A DNA stretch of 55,259 bases from Phycisphaerales bacterium (GTDB lineage: Bacteria; Planctomycetota; UBA1135; UBA2386). Under the pieces are notes generated by a model. The model saw only the letters and a list, made by a program, of their open reading frames with translations, was not told the DNA's origin and made no database searches. Made by a program: the position numbers and the translations under genes. Location of the stretch: assembly GCA_020247305.1 (NCBI GenBank), contig JADCJE010000038.1, positions 1-55,259 of the forward strand. The letters are read 5' to 3'. Positions 29,209-36,899 of this stretch are shown in pieces. Position 1 is the first letter of the stretch. Each line of letters opens with the position of its first letter.

Positions 29209-30473
29209 GACCCGGACTCCTTCGCCGCGCACGCACGGCGCGTCACGCGCCATTCGCGTCGGTCGAGTTCGGCCTCGACGTCGGCGAGGTCGACGCCGGC
29301 CGCGGCGAGGCGCAGCATCGTGAAGTAGAGGACGTCGGCAGCCTCGGCGACGACGTCGGCGCCGGGCGCAGCCAGTTCGGCAGCCTCCTCGCGCAGCTTC
29401 GCCGCGAGCAGCGCCGGGTCGCGCAGCAATCGCGCGCTGTTCGACGCGACGGCGGCGGCGCCATCCGCGGCGCGAATGACGGCGAGGCGACGGGCGAGGC
29501 GCGGCAGACCGCGGTCGTCGCCCCAGCACGAGCGGCAACCAAGGTGGCAGAAGCCGGCGCCGTGCTGGCGCACCGTGAAGCGCAGCGCGTCGCGGTCGCA
29601 GTCGAGATCGACCGCGAGGAGTTCCTGCCAATCGCCGGAGGTGGCGCCCTTCACCCACCGGCCGCGCTTGCGGCTCCGGTAGACGCCGCGTCGCGTCGCC
29701 ACGGCCTCGCGCAGGCTGTCGGCGTCCGACCACGCGAGACCGAGCGCGACGCTCGCTTCGTCGACGACCACGGTCGGCCAGAGGCCGTCGGCGCGCTCGC
29801 TGCGCAGCGGCGCGGCGAGAGCGTCGGCGAGGTCGAGTCGGCCGGTGTACAACGCCATGCCGACCTGCGCGTCGGCGCCGAGCCGGTCGAGCGCGGCGAC
29901 CTCCGCCGCGTCGGTGACGCCGCCCGCGATGGTCACGCGGGCGCCGGCGGCGCACTGCACGACGGCGGCCGCGCGCTCGAGGTCCGTGCCGCCGAGCCGG
30001 CCCTCGCGATCGACGAAGGTGACCAGGAAGCCGCCGCACAACGGCCGCAGCGCCGCGATGCGTTCGAGCAGGGCCGCGCCGGTGCCGCGCCGCCATCCGT
30101 GCGTGACGACTTCGCCGGCCTTCTCGTCGAGGGCGACGACGACGCGCTCGCGCGGCAACTGCGCGAGCAGCTCCGGGGTCGCCGCGGTGCCGAGGACGAT
30201 GCGGTGCGCGCCGGCGTCGAGCCACCGGCGCGCGGTCGCGAGGTCGCGGATGCCGCCGCCGACCCGGACCCGTGCGCTTCGACACAGCGCTCGGATCGCC
30301 GCGGCGTTGGAGCCCTCGCCGCGCGCCGCGTCGAGGTCGACGATGGCGACCTCGCCGGCGAGCGCGAAGCGGCGCAGCCACGGCGCCGGATCGCCCGCGT
30401 CGACGGCCAGCCGCTCGCCGCCGACGAGCTGCACCGTGCGGCCGCCTTGCAGATCGATGGATGGAATGATCAT
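29205..30473 (-). CDS. hisA: Fused HisA-HisI-HisE: ProFAR isomerase / PR-AMP cyclohydrolase / PR-ATP pyrophosphohydrolase
   Basis: One uninterrupted 422-aa frame with three enzymes. Residues 1-223 are a HisA TIM barrel: catalytic Asp7 (PSIDLQGG) and Asp116 (VALDEK), THGW, phosphate loops GGGIRD and AGGVTD. Residues ~228-320 are HisI: DGLWPTVVVDEA, YRSRKRGRWVKGATSG, the metal motif DLDCDRDAL and CHLGCRSC. Residues ~330-410 are HisE: a MazG-type helix bundle with REEAAEL and EAADVLY. Together they cover consecutive reactions 2 (HisE), 3 (HisI) and 4 (HisA). HisIE fusions are common; joining HisA ahead of HisIE is unusual to my knowledge. The ATG at 30473 overlaps the hisF stop by 4 nt; the hisD start overlaps this stop. 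All active-site motifs look intact. Confidence 0.93.
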   Translation of the reverse strand: MIIPSIDLQGGRTVQLVGGERLAVDAGDPAPWLRRFALAGEVAIVDLDAARGEGSNAAAIRALCRSARVRVGGGIRDLATARRWLDAGAHRIVLGTAATPELLAQLPRERVVVALDEKAGEVVTHGWRRGTGAALLERIAALRPLCGGFLVTFVDREGRLGGTDLERAAAVVQCAAGARVTIAGGVTDAAEVAALDRLGADAQVGMALYTGRLDLADALAAPLRSERADGLWPTVVVDEASVALGLAWSDADSLREAVATRRGVYRSRKRGRWVKGATSGDWQELLAVDLDCDRDALRFTVRQHGAGFCHLGCRSCWGDDRGLPRLARRLAVIRAADGAAAVASNSARLLRDPALLAAKLREEAAELAAPGADVVAEAADVLYFTMLRLAAAGVDLADVEAELDRREWRVTRRACAAKESGS

Positions 30474-31225
30474 CGCCTCACCTCCACGCCCATGCCGGAC
30501 AACGCTTCCTTCAGCCCGTCGACGGTCCACGCCCCGTCGTGCAGCGCCGACGCGAGCAGCGCCGCGTCGGCGCCCGCCGCGAACGCCGCGGCGAGGTCGG
30601 CAGCGCCGCGCGCGCCGCCCGATGCGACCACCGGCGCCGTCACCGACGCCGCGACGGCGCGCAGCAGCGCGAGGTCGTAGCCAGCGCCGGTGCCGTCGCG
30701 GTCGACGCTGGTCAGCAACACCTCGCCGGCGCCCGCTTCGACCGCGGCGCGCGCCCACGCGATCGCGTCGCGTCCGGTGCGGGCGCCGCCGGCGTGCGAG
30801 AGCGCCTCGTAGACATCGCCTTCGCTCCGGGCCGCGTCGATCGCGATCACGACGCATTGGGCGCCAAAGCGCGCGGCGAGTTCGCCGAGCAACTCCGGTC
30901 GGGCGAGCGCGGCGCTGTTCACCGCGACCTTGTCCGCGCCGGCGTCGAGCAGGCGCGCGGCGTCGTCGACCGTGCGCACGCCGCCGCCCACCGTCAGCGG
31001 GATCGGCAGCACGGCGCGCACGGCCGCGACGGTCGCCGCCGCGTGGCCGCGACCTGCGACCGTCGCGGCGACGTCGAGCAGCACGATCTCGTCGGCGCCC
31101 GCCGCTGCGTAGCGCGCCGCCAGCTGCGCCGGATCGCCGGCGTCACGGAGACCGCGGAACTGCACACCCTTGACCACGCGGCCATCGCGGCAGTCGAGGC
31201 AGGGAACGAGCCTTGGGAACGGCAT
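30470..31225 (-). CDS. hisF: Imidazole glycerol phosphate synthase, cyclase subunit
   Basis: 251 aa TIM barrel. With HisH it converts PRFAR to imidazole-glycerol phosphate and AICAR (reaction 5). The catalytic Asp is in PCLDCRDGRVVKGVQF; the second Asp is in TSVDRDGTGAGYD; TVGGGVRTV and KVAVNSAAL are family signatures. Its ATG (31223-31225) shares one base with the hisH stop (TGATG), and its own stop overlaps the hisA fusion's start. Confidence 0.96.
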   Translation of the reverse strand: MPFPRLVPCLDCRDGRVVKGVQFRGLRDAGDPAQLAARYAAAGADEIVLLDVAATVAGRGHAAATVAAVRAVLPIPLTVGGGVRTVDDAARLLDAGADKVAVNSAALARPELLGELAARFGAQCVVIAIDAARSEGDVYEALSHAGGARTGRDAIAWARAAVEAGAGEVLLTSVDRDGTGAGYDLALLRAVAASVTAPVVASGGARGAADLAAAFAAGADAALLASALHDGAWTVDGLKEALSGMGVEVRR

Positions 31226-31830
31226 CAGACGACCTCCGCGCCGGCGAGCCAGCGGCGCAACAACCCGGCGCCGTACGCGCCGGACAACTCGGGGTGGAAC
31301 TGGCAGGCGAGCACGCCGTCGCGCGCGAACGCGGCGACGAACGGGCCGCCGTGATCGCTGACGAGGCCGTGCCAGCCGGCGGGCACGGCTTCGAGCCGGT
31401 AGCTGTTGGCGAAGTAGGCGACGCCGGCCGGCAGCGGACTGCCTGGCGCTGGCACGACCGTGTTCCAGCCGAGCTGCGGCACGCGCACGCCGGCCGGAAA
31501 GCGGCGCGCGGTCGCCGGGACCACGCCGAGGCCGGCGACACCCGGACTCTCGTCGCTCGCGGCGGCCAGCAGTTGCAGGCCGAGACAGATCGCGAGCGTC
31601 GGGCGACCGGCTTCGACGCGCTCGCACAGCGCCTGCCGTAGCCCATTCGCGTCGATCGCGGCAGCAGCCGCGCCGAACGCGCCGACGCCGGGCAGCACGA
31701 CGTGCTCCGCCCGTCGCACCGTCGCCGCGTCGGCGGCGACGTCGACCGTCGCGCCGAGCCGGCGCAGGGCCGCGACCACCGAAGCGACGTTGGCGACGCC
31801 GGTCGGCACGATGTGGACGAAGGGGCTCAC
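31225..31830 (-). CDS. hisH: Imidazole glycerol phosphate synthase, glutaminase subunit
   Basis: 201 aa class I glutamine amidotransferase supplying ammonia to HisF. The oxyanion region PGVGAFG, the nucleophile Cys in AICLGLQLL and the His/Glu pair in QFHPELS are all present. GTG start at 31830, overlapping the hisB stop (GTGA). Confidence 0.95.
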   Translation of the reverse strand: MSPFVHIVPTGVANVASVVAALRRLGATVDVAADAATVRRAEHVVLPGVGAFGAAAAAIDANGLRQALCERVEAGRPTLAICLGLQLLAAASDESPGVAGLGVVPATARRFPAGVRVPQLGWNTVVPAPGSPLPAGVAYFANSYRLEAVPAGWHGLVSDHGGPFVAAFARDGVLACQFHPELSGAYGAGLLRRWLAGAEVV

Positions 31831-32432
31831 AGCGCCCCCTTCGTGCTCGGCACGCCGACGCCGTCGGGCCGCACGGCGGCCCGCAGCGCCAACGCGACGG
31901 CCTTGAAGGCCGCCTCGACGCGGTGATGGTCGTTGGCGCCGGCGAGCACGTCGACGTGCAGCGCGCAGCGCGCGGCGATCGCGAACGACTGCAGGAAGTG
32001 CGTGAGGTTCTCGGTGGCGACGGCCCCGATCCGTTCGCGCACCAGCCCGAGCTCGATCGCCGGCCATGGTCGCCCCGATAGGTCGACGACGGCGCGCGCG
32101 AGCGCCTCGTCGAGCGGCGCGTACGCGTGGCCGAAGCGCGCGATCCCGGCGCGGTCGCCCAGCGCGCGCGCCAGCGCGTCGCCGAGCGCGAGCGCGCAGT
32201 CCTCGACCGTGTGGTGGTCGCAGACCTCGAGGTCGCCCGCGGCGCGCAGCGACAGGTCGAAGCGCGCGTGCAGGGCCAAAGCCGCCAGCATGTGGTCGAG
32301 GAAGGGCAGCCCGGTCGCCACCTGCGCGACGCCGGCGCCGTCGAGCGTCAACGCCACCTCGACCTGCGTCTCGCGGGTCTGGCGGGAGAGGCGCGCCGCG
32401 CGCGCCGGGATGGGGCCAGTTGCGTCGTTCAT
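31827..32432 (-). CDS. hisB: Imidazoleglycerol-phosphate dehydratase
   Basis: 201 aa, the monofunctional IGPD form (reaction 6); there is no N-terminal histidinol-phosphatase domain as in E. coli HisB. Metal-binding motifs: LDHMLAALALHARFDL, DHHTVEDCALALG and NDHHRVEAAFKAVALALR. ATG at 32432, overlapping the stop of the HisC-HAD gene. The missing phosphatase is apparently supplied by the HAD domain fused to HisC upstream. Confidence 0.95.
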   Translation of the reverse strand: MNDATGPIPARAARLSRQTRETQVEVALTLDGAGVAQVATGLPFLDHMLAALALHARFDLSLRAAGDLEVCDHHTVEDCALALGDALARALGDRAGIARFGHAYAPLDEALARAVVDLSGRPWPAIELGLVRERIGAVATENLTHFLQSFAIAARCALHVDVLAGANDHHRVEAAFKAVALALRAAVRPDGVGVPSTKGAL

Positions 32433-34096
32433 CGCAGCATGCCTCCAAGCTCCGTGGTCGCGGACAGCACGCGCGCGGCGCCGGCGCCGACCAGCGTCGC
32501 GCGGGCGCGCGCGGGGTCCTCGCCGGGCGCGACGACGCCGATCGGCACGACGCCGGCCGAGCGCGCCGCCGCCACGTCGTCGACCGTGTCGCCGAGCATC
32601 CAGGCCGCGTCGACGCCCAGACGCCGCAGCGCGAGCCGGACCGGCGCCGGATCCGGCTTGAGCGGCGCGTCCTCGCGGCAGACGACCGCCTGGAAGCAAT
32701 CGGCGAGACCCAGCCGTTCGAGCACGTAGGCGGCGTCCGTCGCCGGCCGGCCGGTCACGACGGCGAGCGGCCGCCGACGACCCCATGCGCGCAGCAGCGC
32801 GGCGGGCGCCAGCGCCTGCTCGCCGTCGCGCCGCTCGCGGTAGCAGGCCTCGAAGCGCTCGACGACCTCGCCGAGCGCGCAACGGACTCCCGTCGCCGTG
32901 ATCAGCCGGTGGGTCAGCGCCCAGTCGTCGTTGGCGTTGCCGCGGGCCTTCGCCGCCGCGACGTCCGCGGGCGTCACCGCGGCGCCGAACGCGCGCGCCG
33001 TGGCGACGATCGCGTGCCGGTAGGACGAGGACACGTCGACGAGCACGCCGTCGAGGTCGAAGAGCAGCGCGGCGGGAGCGAGCGCTGCGCGCAGCGCCGC
33101 CCGCAGGCGCGCGAACCCCGACGGATCGCCCGGCAGGCCGATGCGCACGGCGTCGGCGAGCCCGGCGCGACCGGGGAAGCAGCGCAGTCCGACGCCAGCC
33201 GCCGCCGCCGCCGCGACCACGAAGTCCGCGTCGACGCCGCGCACGAGCACGAAGTTGCCTTCGCTCGGCAAGGACGGGCGCGCCCCATGCAGCGGGAGCT
33301 CGGTCAGCAGCGTGGCCCGCTCCGCGCGCACCGCCGCCACGTGGTCGGCGACGTCCGCAGCGCCGCCGCGCAGCCGGAGCACGGCGAGGCGCGCCGCGAC
33401 GTCGGCGACCGGCATCGGGTTGCCGTGCGCGCGCAGCGCCGCGATGGTGCGCGGGTCGCCGAGCGCGTAGCCGACGCGCAGCCCCGCGAGCCCCCACGCC
33501 TTGGACAGCGTCCGCACGACCACGATCTGCTCGTGGCGCAAGGCGAAGTCCGTCAGGTCGACGTCGGCGAACTCGGCGTAGGCCGCGTCGAGCACGATCG
33601 TCACGCACGGCAGGGCGCGCACGAGCCGTTCGAGGTCGGCGGCGGTCGCCGAGGCGCCCGTCGGATTGTTGGGCGAGACGACGAACACGACGCGCAGGTC
33701 GGGGCCGGCGCTGGCCAGCGCCACATCGGTCGGGAACGGCCCCTCCGGCCACGGCACGGCGACGGCGACACCGCCGGCGATCGCGACGTAGCGTTCGATC
33801 ATCTCGAACGTCGGGACCGGTAGCAGCGCCGAACCGCCGCCGCGCAGCGTCCACAGGCAGCAGCGCAGCAGCACGTCGTCACCGCCGTTGCTGACCAGCA
33901 CCCGCTCGACGCCGACGCCGTGCCGGGCAGCGAGCGCCGCGCGCAGTTCGTCGCCGCTCGGATAGCGCGACAGGTCGCACGCATCGATCGCCCAGGCTTC
34001 GGGCATGCCGCGCGGCGGCCGCCCTTCGTTGCGCGAGAGGTCGAGCGAGATCGGCGCCGGGAACGGCGGCGGCGCGTAGACGGAGGGCGCGTTCAT
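32429..34096 (-). CDS. hisC: Fused histidinol-phosphate aminotransferase and HAD phosphatase
   Basis: 555 aa. Residues ~1-340 are a fold-type I HisC: SRNEGRPP, YPSGDELR, SPNNPTG at 141-147, Asp170/Tyr173 and the PLP lysine Lys199 in LSKAWGLAGLRVGY. Residues ~343-555 are a subfamily-IA HAD hydrolase: DLDGVLVD at 347-354 with nucleophile Asp347 and Asp349, Thr448 (VTGR), Lys480 (LKPDP) and Asp503 (LGDTVDD). The DVSSSYR stretch after motif I resembles the TIGR01548-type HAD clade (family memory). Since the operon has no other histidinol-phosphatase, I infer the HAD part performs reaction 8 directly after HisC's reaction 7. The ATG at 34096 overlaps the hisG stop by 4 nt. Confidence 0.92.
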   Translation of the reverse strand: MNAPSVYAPPPFPAPISLDLSRNEGRPPRGMPEAWAIDACDLSRYPSGDELRAALAARHGVGVERVLVSNGGDDVLLRCCLWTLRGGGSALLPVPTFEMIERYVAIAGGVAVAVPWPEGPFPTDVALASAGPDLRVVFVVSPNNPTGASATAADLERLVRALPCVTIVLDAAYAEFADVDLTDFALRHEQIVVVRTLSKAWGLAGLRVGYALGDPRTIAALRAHGNPMPVADVAARLAVLRLRGGAADVADHVAAVRAERATLLTELPLHGARPSLPSEGNFVLVRGVDADFVVAAAAAAGVGLRCFPGRAGLADAVRIGLPGDPSGFARLRAALRAALAPAALLFDLDGVLVDVSSSYRHAIVATARAFGAAVTPADVAAAKARGNANDDWALTHRLITATGVRCALGEVVERFEACYRERRDGEQALAPAALLRAWGRRRPLAVVTGRPATDAAYVLERLGLADCFQAVVCREDAPLKPDPAPVRLALRRLGVDAAWMLGDTVDDVAAARSAGVVPIGVVAPGEDPARARATLVGAGAARVLSATTELGGMLR

Positions 34097-34989
34097 GGCA
34101 CGATCTGCTCGCAGGAGGAGACGACGAGATCGGTCGCGCCGGCGGCCTTCAGCAGCGGCAGCAGCTGTGGCAGGTCCGCGCGCGGCACCGCGGCGCGCAC
34201 CGCGAAGCCCGATCCACGGTGCAGCGAAGCGACCGTCGGTTCGCGCATGCACGGCAGCACCGCGACGACGCGCGCGAGATCGGCCTCGCCAACGTTGAGG
34301 TCGAGCATGGCGCGGGCGCGCGCGGCCAGCGCGGCGCGCAGGCACAGCACGAGCCCTTCGATGCGCGCGCGCTTGCCGGCGTCGTCGAGCGCGCGCGGGT
34401 GCGCGTAGAGGCGCGTGGTCGAACGCATGACCTCGTCGACGACCTGGAGGCCGTTGGCGGCGAGGGTCGCCCCGGTGGCGGTGTTGTCGAGGATCGCGTC
34501 GGCGTCCTCCGGCGGGAACACCTCGGTCGCGCCGTAAGCGCGCACGAAAGCCGCCGTCGGCGCGTTTGCGACGATCCAGCGCCGCGCCAGCCGCTCGTAC
34601 TCGCTGACGACGACCAGCGGCCGACCGCTCGCGCGGTCCGGCAGGCGGCCGGCGCGCAGCAGTTGCGTGGGCGCGGCGACGACGAGCCGCACCGGGTCGA
34701 GGCCGGTGTCGAGCAGCTCGACGACGTCGGCGCCGAGTTCGGCGACCCAGTCGGCGCCGGCGAAGCCGACGTCGCGCGAGCCCGCTGCGAGCATGCCGAC
34801 GAGGTTCTGCGGCTTGAGCAGCTTGGCGCCGAAGCCGGACAAGGACACGGCGGGACGGTAGGCGCGCGCCTCGGCGGCCACCTGCACGCCGGCGGCGGCG
34901 AGCAGGCTGCGCACGCCCGCCTCCATGCGGCCCTTGGGCAGGCCGAGGCGGACTTCGGGCGCGGGAGCGGAATCAGGGATCGTGGTCAT
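34093..34989 (-). CDS. hisG: ATP phosphoribosyltransferase, long form
   Basis: 298 aa; first committed step of histidine synthesis. Catalytic-domain signatures: LGLPKGRM, VGFAGADWVAELG, and the PRPP-binding loop EDADAILDNTATGATLAANGL. The length and the C-terminal ~75 residues (LDLNVGEADLARVVAVLPCM ... AVPRADLPQLLPLLKAAGA) indicate the hexameric long form with the histidine-binding ACT-like domain, so feedback inhibition by His is expected and no HisZ is needed. ATG at 34989, immediately preceded by a segment that can base-pair with the leader terminator arm. No Shine-Dalgarno sequence is visible. Confidence 0.95.
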   Translation of the reverse strand: MTTIPDSAPAPEVRLGLPKGRMEAGVRSLLAAAGVQVAAEARAYRPAVSLSGFGAKLLKPQNLVGMLAAGSRDVGFAGADWVAELGADVVELLDTGLDPVRLVVAAPTQLLRAGRLPDRASGRPLVVVSEYERLARRWIVANAPTAAFVRAYGATEVFPPEDADAILDNTATGATLAANGLQVVDEVMRSTTRLYAHPRALDDAGKRARIEGLVLCLRAALAARARAMLDLNVGEADLARVVAVLPCMREPTVASLHRGSGFAVRAAVPRADLPQLLPLLKAAGATDLVVSSCEQIVP

Positions 34990-35066
34990 GGTCGGCGTTG
35001 GAATGGCCGACCCAGCAGCACGCGTCGCCTGGAAACGACGACGCCGACCGCTGGGGTCGGCGTCGT
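34990..35066 (-). promoter_or_regulatory. his leader: attenuator and alternative pairing segments
   Basis: In RNA (minus-strand) order. Segment A, ACGCCGACC (35041-35049), and segment B, GGTCGGCGT (35055-35063), form the core of the attenuator hairpin. Segment C, GGGTCGGCC (35005-35013), and segment D, ACGCCGACC (34990-34998, touching the hisG ATG), can pair over GGTCGG/CCGACC. B is also perfectly complementary to D over 9 nt, and A can pair with C over 6 nt. These mutually exclusive pairings resemble an attenuator in which the last hairpin also covers the hisG start. Base pairing is read by eye; no energies were computed. Confidence 0.65.
35038..35066 (-). terminator. Attenuator hairpin of the his leader
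   Basis: Perfect 12-bp stem ACGACGCCGACC/GGTCGGCGTCGT with a 5-nt loop (35050-35054). On the transcribed minus strand it is followed by CGTTTCC, a short U-run. It lies 18 nt after the His-rich leader frame's stop codon. The U-tract is weak but comparable to other terminators in this GC-rich window. Confidence 0.7.
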
Positions 35067-35084
35067 GTCGAGTTCCGGTCTACG

Positions 35085-35180
35085 TCACCGGCACATGGGC
35101 ACGCGCGCCAAGCCCCGCAGGGGATGGTGCAGATGCGCGTGCAGATGGTGGAACGTGCAGGGCGTCACGTCGCGGACCAT
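35085..35180 (-). CDS. hisL: his operon leader peptide (six His in nine codons)
   Basis: 31 codons, ATG at 35178-35180, TGA at 35085-35087. Codons 10-19 read FHHLHAHLHH, i.e. His at codons 11, 12, 14, 16, 18 and 19. This matches the logic of classic his leader peptides, where ribosome stalling at His codons reports charged tRNA-His. Within the frame, GCACGCGC (35135-35142, inside the His codons) is complementary to GCGCGTGC (35099-35106), giving the expected 1:2 pause hairpin. The 12-bp terminator-like hairpin and hisG follow. No Shine-Dalgarno is seen. An alternative is leaderless initiation at the GTG of codon 5, which would keep all His codons. Confidence 0.75.
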   Translation of the reverse strand: MVRDVTPCTFHHLHAHLHHPLRGLARVPMCR

Positions 35181-35203
35181 AGGGCGCGTCCGCGCCGGTT
35201 CAA
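35176..35203 (-). promoter_or_regulatory. Candidate his promoter with inverted repeat in the spacer
   Basis: On the minus strand: TTGAAC (35198-35203), 16-nt spacer, TATGGT (35176-35181). The spacer contains GGCGCG-TC-CGCGCC (35183-35196), a possible operator. The -10 overlaps the leader ATG; if this promoter is used, transcription would start near 35169, next to the GTG at 35166-35168. Weak consensus match. Confidence 0.3.
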
Positions 35204-35218
35204 GGGCCCGGCGCCGGC

Positions 35219-36853
35219 TCACTTCTTCGGCGGCTTCTGGCGCTTGTTCGGCCACGGGTCCTTCATGTCGACCACCCACTGCCGCCAGACCTTCTCCAGT
35301 TCGGGCACGTCGACGCCGTCGAGCGCCTTTCGCAGGGCGAGCTTGCGCACCGCCGCGCCGGCGATCGCCTTGTGCTCCATCGTCGGCGCGCTGCCGAACT
35401 TGCCGAGTTCGGCGGGGTAGTCGGCCTTCATCGACTCGAAGTACGTCGCCAGGATGCGCGACCACTTCGGGTGCGCCTGGACCTCCTTGGCGTGCTTGAG
35501 GAAGTACACGAACGACCACGCGCCGGCGTAGAAGAAGCGGATGCGCGCCGGGTTGTAGAACTGCGCGCGCTCGGCCTTGAGGATCTGCTCCAACGGCACG
35601 AAGTCCTTGCCGAACTCGCACATGTCCTTGGCGAGGTGGATGCGCCAGGGGCTCGGATCGACGCGCAGCACCTTGCCGGTGCCGTCGCCGATCTCGGCGC
35701 CCGAGAAGTAGTCGCCGTAGCCCTCGTTGAACCAGTCGTGCGGCGCGAACTCGCCGACGGCGTAGTGGATGTACTGGTGGAAGGCTTCGTGGTAGAGGAC
35801 GAGCAACGAGTCGTCGTTGGTCATCTTGCGGTTGGCCTTCTCGAGCTTGCGCTTCTCGTCGTCGTCGAGCGTCTTCATCGTGTACGAGTAGTCGAAGAAG
35901 ACGAGCTCCTCGTTGCCCGGGTGCCAGAAGCCGCCGCTGTTCGGCGGGCCGCCGTACTGGTGGTACTCCTCCTTGGTCCGGCAGACGCGCACGATCGCCA
36001 GCCGGTCCATCGGGCCGGTCGGCGGGAACAGCTCCATGTACAGCCCGCGCATCGCCTCGATGTCGCGCGCGATGCGCTTGATCAGCGCCTCGTTCTTGCT
36101 GTGGTGGACGATCAGGTAGTTCTCGGTGTCGAGCGCCTTCCAGCCCTTGGCCAGCTCGGCGCGCGCCTTCTTGCGCGCCTCGACGGCGCGGTAACGGCCG
36201 CTGCCGTACAGGCGTTCGATCGACTCCTCGGCGAACTCGTTGGCGGCGTCGCTGGCGGGCTTGAGGCTCTGGCCGACGCGCTGCACCTGCGTCTGCAGCG
36301 GCTTGTGGTACTCGACGGGGCCGACGCCGTAGACGCCGAAGACCTCGCCAGCCTGCTCCTTGCGGCTGAGGAAGCCGATCGGGCCGCCTCCCTGCCCCTG
36401 GCGCGACAGCGTGAAGAAGCCCGGCTTCTTGGCGTCCTCGGCGAAGTCGACGCCGCGGAAGCGCGCGGTGAACTGCGCCCACGACGTCACCTTGTTTTGC
36501 GCCTCCATCTGTTCGCGCAGGTTCGACGGCCCCTTGCCGTCGCCCTTCGCCTCGCCGCCGCCGGTGGTCGCGGCGCCGACCGCGAAGTGGAAGACGAACA
36601 TCTGCGGCTTGGCGGCGGCGAACGCGCGCTCGTCGAGCCGCTTGAGCTCCTCGGGCTGCGTCTGCAGCAGGAACTTCGCGACCGTCACCTGCTCGGTCGG
36701 CGGCAACGGCATCTCGTCGTAGAGGACCGGGTAGTGGAACGTGACCGGCGCCGACTTGTTCTCGAACGTCTTGTAGCCCGGCGGCGCCTGCCCGGGCGCG
36801 AAGGCGGCGGCGGCGAGGACGGCGGCAAGCGCGACGAAGACGTGGCGAGCCAT
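35219..36853 (-). CDS. Secreted putative zinc metallopeptidase (HExxH), copy 1
   Basis: 544 aa with a signal peptide (MARHVFVALAAVLAAAAFAPGQA). An N-terminal domain of about 220 residues of unknown function starts with FENKSAPVTFHYP. The peptidase-like region has HEAFH at 355-359 and the downstream NEGYGDYFSG with Glu377, i.e. HExxH-(17)-E as in gluzincins. The pattern recalls planctomycete DUF1570-type proteins. Extracellular proteolysis is inferred; the substrate is unknown. It is a paralog of the adjacent gene at 36900-38486, sharing FWHPGNEELV, LYHEAFHQ and PHDWFNEGYGD. Its stop lies 38 nt upstream of the his leader frame, same strand, so read-through into the his leader is possible. Confidence 0.8.
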   Translation of the reverse strand: MARHVFVALAAVLAAAAFAPGQAPPGYKTFENKSAPVTFHYPVLYDEMPLPPTEQVTVAKFLLQTQPEELKRLDERAFAAAKPQMFVFHFAVGAATTGGGEAKGDGKGPSNLREQMEAQNKVTSWAQFTARFRGVDFAEDAKKPGFFTLSRQGQGGGPIGFLSRKEQAGEVFGVYGVGPVEYHKPLQTQVQRVGQSLKPASDAANEFAEESIERLYGSGRYRAVEARKKARAELAKGWKALDTENYLIVHHSKNEALIKRIARDIEAMRGLYMELFPPTGPMDRLAIVRVCRTKEEYHQYGGPPNSGGFWHPGNEELVFFDYSYTMKTLDDDEKRKLEKANRKMTNDDSLLVLYHEAFHQYIHYAVGEFAPHDWFNEGYGDYFSGAEIGDGTGKVLRVDPSPWRIHLAKDMCEFGKDFVPLEQILKAERAQFYNPARIRFFYAGAWSFVYFLKHAKEVQAHPKWSRILATYFESMKADYPAELGKFGSAPTMEHKAIAGAAVRKLALRKALDGVDVPELEKVWRQWVVDMKDPWPNKRQKPPKK

Positions 36854-36899
36854 GGCCCGGCCAAGATAGCAGGCGCGGCGCGCGTCGAGAGCGGCGGCG

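Noticed and set aside
35109-35121. CCCCGCAGGGG in the his leader as a shared repeat with the hairpin at 55211-55221
   Set aside because: An 11-bp match of a simple G/C palindrome is expected by chance in this composition.
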